Below are positions 1 through 5,080 of a stretch of DNA of 5,080 bases, in pieces; the first letter of the stretch is position 1, and each line of letters opens with the position of its first letter. The notes beneath the pieces are model-generated. The model saw only the letters and a program-made list of their open reading frames with translations. It was not told the DNA's origin and did not search any database. The DNA is from Rhodospirillaceae bacterium UBA6608 (GTDB lineage Bacteria > Pseudomonadota > Alphaproteobacteria > Rhodospirillales_A > Casp-alpha2), in contig DJHY01000265.1 of assembly GCA_002433335.1 (NCBI GenBank), forward strand, positions 1 through 5,080, written 5' to 3'. The position numbers and the translations under genes are program-made.

Positions 1-2377
1 CGCGGGTGAAGGCGCGGTGCGCCTGACCGAACGGCATCAGCACTTTGGGGATGTCCTTGGCCTCGATCCCGATGCCCGTATCCGAGACCTTCAACACATG
101 GCCGCCGCCGGGCGACCAGGACACCGAAACCTCGACCCGCCCGCCGGGTTCGGTGAACTTAACCGCATTGGTAACGAGGTTCAGGATGATCTGCTTTATC
201 CGCGTCACATCGGCCCGGATCATCGGCAGGTCCCGGGGCACTTCGGTCGTCAGGGAAACGCTCTTGGCTTCGGCCCTTTGCTCGACCATGGAGACGCATT
301 CCTCGACCGCACGGGCCATGTTGATGGCCTCTTCATGCAAGGTCATGGCCCCGGCCTCGATCCGCGACACGTCCAACACATCGTTGATCAGCGCCAAAAG
401 ATGCCGGCCCGACCGGATGATGTCTTCGGAATATTCCTTGTACCTTGGTGCGCCGAGTTTGCCGAAAACCTCGCCCGCCAGAATTTCGGCGAACCCGATA
501 ATGCCGTTCAGGGGCGTGCGGAATTCATGGCTGACGTTGGCCAGGAAGTCGGTCTTGGCGCGGCTGGCTTGGTCCGCCAATTCCTGGGCGCGGCGGCGCA
601 CGGCGATTTCCTGACGTAGCTCCTTGGTCCTCTCGTCGACGCGCCGTTCCAATTCTTCGTTGGCCAGCAGCAAGGCCTGCTCGGCTTCGCGCGTCGCGGT
701 CACGTCGGTCCCCGCCCCTCGGTACCCGGCGAACTCGCCCGTCAGGTTATCGAACACGGGACGCCCGCTCAGGCGCACATAAAAGGTCCGGCCTTCGTGG
801 TTCTTCAGGGCGTATTCGAAGTTCCGGAACGGACGGCGCGCCTCCAGGTCGGCCCGGTGGCGGGCGAAATGGGCTTCGTCGTCGCCGTTCCTTTCACCGG
901 AAAACTCCCATCGGGTTCTGCCGATGAGGTCACGGCGATCCAAGCTGCTGATCTCGAAAAACCGGTTGGAGATATAGGTGAAGCGCAGGTCCTGATCCAA
1001 TTCCCAGAACCAGTCCGATGCGGATTCCGCGATATCGCGCAGGCGCTCTTCGCTTTCGCGCCACGAGGCTTCGGCGATTTCGCGAACACGGATTTCGCTG
1101 CGCAATTCGCGCGTTCGCTCCGCGACCAGCTTTTCCAACTCGTCGTGCGAGCGGCGCAAAATGTCTTCGGCCGCTTTCTGTTTACTGATGTCGGTTACCG
1201 CCGTGCCCAGCGCCACGACGCGCCCCGTATCGTCCTCGATGGGAAATTTCGCGACCAGAACATGACGGACCTGACCGTCGCTGAACATGGCTTGGCGTTC
1301 GCGTTGGATCGGGATACCCAATGCCAGCACTTCGGCCTCATGGTCGGAAATAAGGCCGGACACGCCATCGCGGTCACCGTGCACTTCCAACTCGGTGCGG
1401 CCGAGAACCTGCTCCGGCGGTTTGCCCGCCCATTCGCAGAACTTACGGTTGACCTTGATATAGCGGCCATCCAATCCCTTGATGTTCAGGGACGACGGCA
1501 CGTTATCGACCAGGGCCGTCGCGATGGTCTCGCTCACCCGCAACGCCACGTGCCGCGACAGGAACATCCCGGTCAACACCGCCAGGATGAATGCGATCGG
1601 CAGCCCAAAGGCCAGGACCACGACGTGGTCGTTGCCGATCTGCGCCGCCAAGGTTCGCGGAGACGGCCACAGATAGACTGACCAATCGCGGTTCAGAACG
1701 CGAAACGAGGAAGTTGCGTAAATTTCGGGTTTGACCTGCCCCGAACCGACGGCATGGACAAGCCGCCCGGCGGATCGAACCTCGACCCGGTAGCGGCCGG
1801 GAATGACCTGCCCCAACGCCCGTTCAACGATCGGCGCCGCATGAAACGCAATTGCGATGAACCCGTTTCGCTGGGCCGCATCGTCCAAGGGATAGAGACC
1901 GAGGAACCCCGTCCCTCCGTCTCGGAACTGGAACGGCGGGGTCGGCGACGCCAAACCATCCTTCGCAACCCTGTCGAAGGTTTCTCCGACCGCCGGGTCC
2001 TCGCGAAAGTCACGCCCCAGAAGGTAGCTGTTGCCCGGCTCCGGCTCGACCCAGGTGACTTTTCCGTCGTCCGCCAAGCGCGCGATGAACCGGATGTCCC
2101 GATAGGTATGCCACAATGCGGACGAATGACGCCGAAGCGAGGCGTCGGTCGAAATATCGCCGACCCGCCACAACTGCTGCAGATGATGTCCCGCCGCCAT
2201 CCGCGATGCGATGGCCAATTCGATCTGAAATGCCGCCTGCCGGGCGGACCGATCCGCCGCTTCCTGCGCCAAGTCCTGCTGGCGCATATACACCACACGA
2301 GAGGCGGCAACGGCGAGGGCGCCAAGCGCCAAGCCGAGGATTACCGCCGCCAGAAGGTGCCGGGTCGGCGTCTTCAT
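1..2377 (-). CDS. Membrane-bound PAS-domain sensor histidine kinase, 3' end cut by window edge
   Basis: The minus frame from the ATG at 2377 stays open to the left edge (792 codons visible, no stop). Domain order: TM helix at about residues 8-25; periplasmic region 26-250; TM helix 251-273; PAS 1 about 283-398; coiled coil 406-446; PAS 2 about 440-565 (starts ESEERLRDIAESASDWFWEL); second coiled coil 566-610; HisKA dimerisation domain with SHEFRTPLNG, where His617 is the phosphoacceptor; then HATPase_c with N-box Asn733/Asn737 (NLVTNAVKFT), D-box DTGIG 766-770 and F-box MPFGQ. The glycine-rich G2 box lies beyond the edge, so a C-terminal receiver domain cannot be excluded. As known for this family, it should autophosphorylate His617 in response to a periplasmic or cytoplasmic signal and pass phosphate to a response regulator, which is not in view. 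The periplasmic part looks CHASE-like (moderate to low certainty). The start is the first in-frame ATG and gives an N-terminal TM helix. It has no good Shine-Dalgarno of its own and overlaps the stop of a short leader ORF. Confidence 0.93.
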   Translation of the reverse strand, partial: MKTPTRHLLAAVILGLALGALAVAASRVVYMRQQDLAQEAADRSARQAAFQIELAIASRMAAGHHLQQLWRVGDISTDASLRRHSSALWHTYRDIRFIARLADDGKVTWVEPEPGNSYLLGRDFREDPAVGETFDRVAKDGLASPTPPFQFRDGGTGFLGLYPLDDAAQRNGFIAIAFHAAPIVERALGQVIPGRYRVEVRSAGRLVHAVGSGQVKPEIYATSSFRVLNRDWSVYLWPSPRTLAAQIGNDHVVVLAFGLPIAFILAVLTGMFLSRHVALRVSETIATALVDNVPSSLNIKGLDGRYIKVNRKFCEWAGKPPEQVLGRTELEVHGDRDGVSGLISDHEAEVLALGIPIQRERQAMFSDGQVRHVLVAKFPIEDDTGRVVALGTAVTDISKQKAAEDILRRSHDELEKLVAERTRELRSEIRVREIAEASWRESEERLRDIAESASDWFWELDQDLRFTYISNRFFEISSLDRRDLIGRTRWEFSGERNGDDEAHFARHRADLEARRPFRNFEYALKNHEGRTFYVRLSGRPVFDNLTGEFAGYRGAGTDVTATREAEQALLLANEELERRVDERTKELRQEIAVRRRAQELADQASRAKTDFLANVSHEFRTPLNGIIGFAEILAGEVFGKLGAPRYKEYSEDIIRSGRHLLALINDVLDVSRIEAGAMTLHEEAINMARAVEECVSMVEQRAEAKSVSLTTEVPRDLPMIRADVTRIKQIILNLVTNAVKFTEPGGRVEVSVSWSPGGGHVLKVSDTGIGIEAKDIPKVLMPFGQAHRAFTR

Positions 2378-2436
2378 GCCGCAGGGCCCGTCACCGGCGG
2401 TACGGCCGATGGATAGCCAGCCAATTGTAAGGTCAT
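2374..2436 (-). CDS. Putative 20-aa leader peptide ORF, translationally coupled to the kinase
   Basis: A short ORF, MTLQLAGYPSAVPPVTGPAA, starts at an ATG preceded by GGGAGGGG with 4 bases between GGAGG and the ATG. Its TGA stop overlaps the kinase ATG (2377-2375) in an ATGA arrangement, typical of translational coupling. The kinase itself has no recognisable Shine-Dalgarno, so ribosomes finishing this leader may supply its initiation. The peptide is rich in proline, including one Pro-Pro-Val, and has no run of a single amino acid of the kind seen in classic attenuator leaders. I do not recognise the peptide. It may have no function beyond being translated, or may be chance. The strong ribosome site plus exact overlap are the support; conservation is untested. 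Confidence 0.42.
   Translation of the reverse strand: MTLQLAGYPSAVPPVTGPAA
2385..2407 (-). promoter_or_regulatory. GC-rich hairpin at the kinase translation start
   Basis: Read on the minus strand, GGCCGTACC and GGTGACGGGCC can pair as a stem of about nine base pairs with two single-G bulges and a three-base loop (GCC). It lies inside the last third of the leader ORF and ends 7 bases before the kinase ATG, where it would block independent ribosome entry. A ribosome translating the leader would melt it, which fits coupled translation. It has no U-run, so it is not a terminator. In DNA this GC-rich such stems also arise by chance. Confidence 0.25.
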
Positions 2437-2438
2437 AA

Positions 2439-2446
2439 CCCCTCCC
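2439..2446 (-). promoter_or_regulatory. Strong Shine-Dalgarno (GGGAGGGG) before the leader ORF
   Basis: The purine run GGGAGGGG contains GGAGG four bases before the ATG at 2436. It is the strongest ribosome-binding-like site in the gap, yet it serves the 20-codon ORF and not the kinase ATG some 60 bases further on. The kinase frame stays open upstream across this point but contains no ATG, GTG or TTG that could use the site. This decides in favour of a separate leader ORF over an N-terminally extended kinase. Confidence 0.45.
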
Positions 2447-2462
2447 AGGACCGAACGGCTTG

Positions 2463-2490
2463 ATTTTACAGAGCTGACCGTGTTTTTCAC
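2463..2490 (-). promoter_or_regulatory. Candidate sigma70-type promoter for the kinase
   Basis: A -10-like TAAAAT (2468-2463, 5 of 6 to TATAAT) lies 16 bases after a -35-like GTGAAA (2490-2485, 4 of 6 to TTGACA). The whole element sits in the gap directly after the stop of the amidohydrolase gene. A start about 7 bases past the -10 box would fall near 2456, giving a roughly 20-base leader before the ATG at 2436. The stretch is clearly AT-richer than its surroundings. This is pattern matching only, and short hexamers are easily found by chance. Confidence 0.35.
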
Positions 2491-2493
2491 CGC

Positions 2494-3372
2494 TTACTTT
2501 GGTCCAGGTGGACTCTCTTCCGCGAACTGACGCAGATCGGCGATCAATTCGCCGATCACGGTTTTGACCCCGTCGAAATGCGCGCCGCGGACAATCTTGT
2601 CCTCGTCCATGTAAAGACGGCGGTTGATTTCGATCTGCAGGCTGTGCCGCCCGCTGGCCGGATCGCCGTAGCGATTGACGATTTCGACCCCTTTGTACAG
2701 GCGGTTGACCCAAACGTCGTATCCGCGTCCGGCCAGGAAAGCCCGCACCCGCTCGGTCAATTCCGGGGCGCAGGTCGTATCGTCACGGGACCCGATGATG
2801 AAGTCGGGCCGCAGGGTTCCCGCCGGATCGGGCGACATCGCATTCGCCGCCGAGGGCATCGAATGACAATCGATATGGTAATAGCCGCCGAACCGGCCCA
2901 TCCATTCGTCCAGCACCTGGCTCAGCACCCGATGATACGGGCGATGATAGGTTTCGACCCGATGACGCAGGGCGGCGACCGGAAACTTGCCTGGGTAAAG
3001 CGGCAGACCCGGCGGGCGGCGCGTCCAAACCACGCCCTGGCCGAGCTTGGCCTTCTCCCCCGGCGCTAGGCCTGGGCCGTCCCAATCGCCATCCAGCTGC
3101 GCCGGATCCATATCCGCCTCGGCCCGGTTCGGATCGATATACAGGCGCGGGAACAAAGCCGCCAACAGCGGCGCCCCCTGGTCCGGCGCGGCGCCGTATA
3201 GATCATCGATGAAGGCATCTTCGGCGCGGCGCAATTCCGCCGGCTGCGCCACGGCGCCGAAATCGTCCGGATAAAGATCGCCGCTATGCGGGGAATCGAA
3301 CACCAGGGGCACGGCAGTGCCCATCGGCATGCGCAACCGCAACACGCCGGGGATATCGGTATCGGTGATCAT
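2494..3372 (-). CDS. N-formylglutamate amidohydrolase family protein
   Basis: The protein has 292 residues, close to the usual length for this family (PF05013), and is cytoplasmic with no signal peptide. Characterised members hydrolyse N-formyl-L-glutamate to glutamate and formate, the last step of one histidine-degradation route (often named HutG there). Visible family signatures: FDSPHSGDLYP at 25-35, IDPNR at 79-83, the conserved acid/His block HIDCHSMP at 166-173, and QIEINRRLYM at 246-255, whose Glu248 is a likely metal or catalytic residue. I chose the ATG at 3372, two bases after the preceding ABC gene's stop (TGAGCATG). A longer version would need a TTG at 3399 inside that gene. No hut genes are in view. 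The tight linkage to peptide-importer ATPases suggests it deacylates something that the importer brings in, but the true substrate is inferred, not shown. It ends with TAA at 2494. Confidence 0.92.
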   Translation of the reverse strand: MITDTDIPGVLRLRMPMGTAVPLVFDSPHSGDLYPDDFGAVAQPAELRRAEDAFIDDLYGAAPDQGAPLLAALFPRLYIDPNRAEADMDPAQLDGDWDGPGLAPGEKAKLGQGVVWTRRPPGLPLYPGKFPVAALRHRVETYHRPYHRVLSQVLDEWMGRFGGYYHIDCHSMPSAANAMSPDPAGTLRPDFIIGSRDDTTCAPELTERVRAFLAGRGYDVWVNRLYKGVEIVNRYGDPASGRHSLQIEINRRLYMDEDKIVRGAHFDGVKTVIGELIADLRQFAEESPPGPK

Positions 3373-3374
3373 GC

Positions 3375-4370
3375 TCAGGTCCCGTCGTTGAGATGGCAAG
3401 CAGAGACCCGACCGGGTGCGATTTCACGCAAGGCCGGGCGTTCTTCGCGGCAACGCCGGGTGGCATGCGGGCAACGCGGATGGAAGTGACACCCCATCGG
3501 CGGGTCCAGCGGGGACGGAATTTCGCCGGTGATCGGCTGATAATCCAACCCGCGCATGTCCAGGCGCGGCACTTCGTTCAACAAAGCCTGGGTATAGGGA
3601 TGGTTCGGGCTGGCGAAGATGTCCTCGGTCGAGGCGGATTCGACGATCCGGCCCAGATACATGATCACCACCCGGTCGGAGATATGTTCGACCACCGACA
3701 AGTCATGGCTGATGAACAGATAGGTCAGGTCCAAGTCTTCGCGCAGATCCATGAACAGGTTGATGACCTGGGCCTGGATCGACACGTCCAGGGCCGCAAT
3801 GGCTTCATCGCAGACCAGGAAATCCGGTTTGACCGCCAGGGCGCGGGCGATGCCGATGCGCTGACGCTGACCGCCGGAAAACTGGTGCGGATAGCGCTTG
3901 CGGTATTCCGGGTCCAGGCCGACGCGTTCCATCACCTGGGCGACGTAATCGGCGGCTTCGGCGCGGCTGACGATGCCGTGCAGGACCGGGGCCTCGCCGA
4001 TGATTTCCTGCACCCGCTTGCGCGGGTTCAGGCTGGCGAACGGATCCTGGAAAATCATCTGCACGGCCAAGGCGGTCGCCCGCTGGGCTTCTTTGTTCAT
4101 GGCCGAGACGGCGGTGCCACGATAAACGATCTCGCCCGCCGTCGGGTCCATGATGCCCGCGACCATGCGGCCAAGGGTCGATTTGCCGCAGCCGGATTCA
4201 CCGACCAGGCCGACCACTTCGCCCGGCGCGATTTCCAGGCTCACGCCGTCGACCGCATGGACGACTTCTTCCGTGACGTTCGCCCCCAGGAGACGCGCCA
4301 ACTTGGCCGCCGCATCCAGATGTTTGACGAAGTTCTTGGTGACGTCCTTCAACTCGAGGATCGCGGTCAT
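3375..4370 (-). CDS. Peptide-type ABC importer ATP-binding subunit (DppF/OppF type)
   Basis: This 331-residue ATPase would bind the cytoplasmic face of a Dpp/Opp-type importer as one half of the ATPase pair. Visible parts: Walker [10 protein letters not shown] 57-65; Q-loop Gln108 (MIFQDP); signature SGGQRQR 165-171; Walker B FLVCDE 184-189; D-loop ALD 193-195; H-loop His222 (ISHDLSVV); and the C-terminal oligopeptide-importer extension with HPYT at 257-260. Cys294, Cys300, Cys307 and Cys325 form the CxxxxxCPxAxxxxC-type cluster usual in this subfamily; I recall that structures of some relatives show a [4Fe-4S] cluster there. After Walker B it reads [10 protein letters not shown] where most relatives have DEPxSALDVS. 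Family membership is clear, but the substrate (dipeptide, oligopeptide, nickel, glutathione) cannot be read from an ATPase. The ATG at 4370 overlaps the upstream ATPase gene's stop by 4 bases; GGAG at 4384-4381 is a weak ribosome site. Starting further upstream would only add a non-conserved tail. Confidence 0.95.
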   Translation of the reverse strand: MTAILELKDVTKNFVKHLDAAAKLARLLGANVTEEVVHAVDGVSLEIAPGEVVGLVGESGCGKSTLGRMVAGIMDPTAGEIVYRGTAVSAMNKEAQRATALAVQMIFQDPFASLNPRKRVQEIIGEAPVLHGIVSRAEAADYVAQVMERVGLDPEYRKRYPHQFSGGQRQRIGIARALAVKPDFLVCDEAIAALDVSIQAQVINLFMDLREDLDLTYLFISHDLSVVEHISDRVVIMYLGRIVESASTEDIFASPNHPYTQALLNEVPRLDMRGLDYQPITGEIPSPLDPPMGCHFHPRCPHATRRCREERPALREIAPGRVSACHLNDGT

Positions 4371-5080
4371 GGGGCGGTGGCTCCGGCATCCAGTTGCGGA
4401 TGGACGCAACGCAAGGCCCGTCCGGGAATGGGCTGGGTGATGTCAGGACGCGTATCGCAGGCCGCGTCGGCGTGCGGGCAACGGTCCTTGAACGCGCATC
4501 CGGCGGGCAGTTTCAGCAACGACGGCGTCATGCCGGGGATTTGATACAGCCGCTTGCCCCGCGTGTTATGGCCGGGGACCGAACCGAGCAGACCCTGCGT
4601 ATAGGGATGGCCCGGATTATCGAGCACGTCGCCCAAGCCCCCCTGTTCGACGACCCGCCCGGCGTACATCACGCTGATCTTGTCGGCCAGGCCCGCGACC
4701 ACGGCAAGGTCATGGGTGATCCAGATCAGGGCCGTGCCGGTCTCGCGACAGAGCTTCTGCGCCTCATACAAAATCTGACCCTGAATGGTCACGTCGAGGG
4801 CCGTCGTCGGCTCGTCGGCGATGATCAGGTCCGGCTTGTTCAACAGGGCGATAGCGATCGCCACGCGCTGCCGCATCCCGCCCGAGAATTGATGGGGATA
4901 GGATTTCAACCGTTCCTCGGGCGCCGGAATCCCGACCTGCCCCAGGGCGTCGCGCGACCGGGCGAATGCCTCGGCATCGGTAATCTTGTTGTCGTGGGCG
5001 CGCAGGGTCTCGATCATCTGGGTATCGATGCGCAACACGGGGTTCAACGTCATCATCGGATCCTGGAAGATCATCGCGAT
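4367..5080 (-). CDS. Peptide-type ABC importer ATP-binding subunit (DppD/OppD type), 5' end cut by window edge
   Basis: This is the C-terminal 237 residues of the partner ATPase. The frame continues upstream past the right edge, so the Walker A part is out of view. The ATG at 5074 is an internal methionine of the Q-loop (MIFQDP), not a start. Numbered from the first visible residue: Q-loop Gln6; signature SGGMRQ 66-71; Walker B LIIADE 85-90 followed by the standard PTTALDV; H-loop His123 (WITHDLAVV); HPYT 158-161 of the oligopeptide-importer C-terminal domain; and four cysteines at 195, 201, 208 and 225 in the same pattern as in the downstream ATPase. The pair should act as a heterodimer driving an inner-membrane importer whose permeases and binding protein are expected to the right of the window. 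Its TGA overlaps the next ATG as ATGA, showing translational coupling in one operon. Confidence 0.95.
   Translation of the reverse strand: MAMIFQDPMMTLNPVLRIDTQMIETLRAHDNKITDAEAFARSRDALGQVGIPAPEERLKSYPHQFSGGMRQRVAIAIALLNKPDLIIADEPTTALDVTIQGQILYEAQKLCRETGTALIWITHDLAVVAGLADKISVMYAGRVVEQGGLGDVLDNPGHPYTQGLLGSVPGHNTRGKRLYQIPGMTPSLLKLPAGCAFKDRCPHADAACDTRPDITQPIPGRALRCVHPQLDAGATAP

Noticed and set aside
17..619. Plus-strand frames opposite the kinase catalytic core
   Set aside because: Antisense to the HisKA and HATPase motifs; no plausible product.
797..1681. Long plus-strand open frame (294 codons) opposite the kinase
   Set aside because: It is fully antisense to a kinase frame with clear PAS and linker motifs. 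Its translation is Arg/Gln/Asp-rich with no recognisable domain, as expected for a GC-driven shadow.
1693..2325. Minus-strand 210-codon frame within the kinase region
   Set aside because: It is out of frame with the kinase, which reads without a stop from 2377 to the left edge with TM helices and sensor-domain features. The alternative frame is Arg/Ser/Pro-rich shadow.
805..2325. Possible broken or frameshifted kinase, suggested by several short minus-strand frames
   Set aside because: Direct translation from 2377 gives one continuous frame with all expected domains in order, so the gene is intact as far as visible. It only lacks its end because of the window edge.
2478..2493. Terminator after the amidohydrolase gene
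   Set aside because: The GTG-AAAAA-CAC pairing is only three base pairs and no T-run follows, so no intrinsic terminator can be supported.
2502..2513. Inverted repeat GTCCA-GG-TGGAC as terminator or operator
   Set aside because: The arms are only 5 bases with a 2-base centre, it lies inside the amidohydrolase coding end, and no U-run follows. Too short to call.
3373..3399. Longer N-terminus for the amidohydrolase starting at 3399
   Set aside because: That start would be a TTG inside the preceding ABC gene and adds nine non-conserved residues. The ATG at 3372 lies two bases after the upstream stop.
3393..4544. Plus-strand open frame of 383 codons opposite the two ABC genes
   Set aside because: It is the longest single open frame with both ends in the window, but it lies antisense to unmistakable ABC ATPase motifs and its product is low-complexity and domain-free.
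5072..5074. ATG at 5074 as the start of the DppD-type gene
   Set aside because: It encodes the Met of the Q-loop MIFQDP. The frame is open to the window edge, so the true start with Walker A lies outside.

Overview
The window looks like part of a GC-rich proteobacterial chromosome. An alphaproteobacterium of the Rhodospirillales type is my guess from codon use and protein style, not a proof. Every supportable gene lies on the minus strand, so transcription runs from the right edge (5080) to the left edge (1). I see no RNA gene, CRISPR array, insertion sequence or attachment site.

Right part (5080 to 2494): a compact operon segment. It holds two ATPase subunits of a peptide-type (Dpp/Opp) ABC importer. 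The first is cut by the window edge, and they overlap by 4 bases (ATGA). Two bases after the second comes an N-formylglutamate amidohydrolase. The permeases and binding protein, if present, would lie to the right of the window. The arrangement suggests uptake of a peptide or acylated amino acid followed by intracellular removal of a formyl or similar acyl group.

Gap (2493 to 2378): 116 bases without a large gene. It holds a plausible sigma70-type promoter, a strong Shine-Dalgarno and a 20-codon leader ORF. The leader's TGA stop overlaps the ATG of the next gene (ATGA). A GC-rich hairpin sits at the end of the leader, just before that ATG. This small leader module is the least ordinary thing in the window.

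Left part (2377 to 1): one uninterrupted reading frame for a membrane-bound sensor histidine kinase. Its order is TM, periplasmic sensor, TM, PAS, coiled coil, PAS, coiled coil, HisKA, HATPase. The left edge cuts it inside the ATPase domain, so 792 codons are visible. Many long open frames on both strands overlap this gene and the ABC genes, but they are GC-driven shadows. No response regulator is visible. The kinase may have its own promoter or be read through from the transporter operon, since no convincing terminator separates them.
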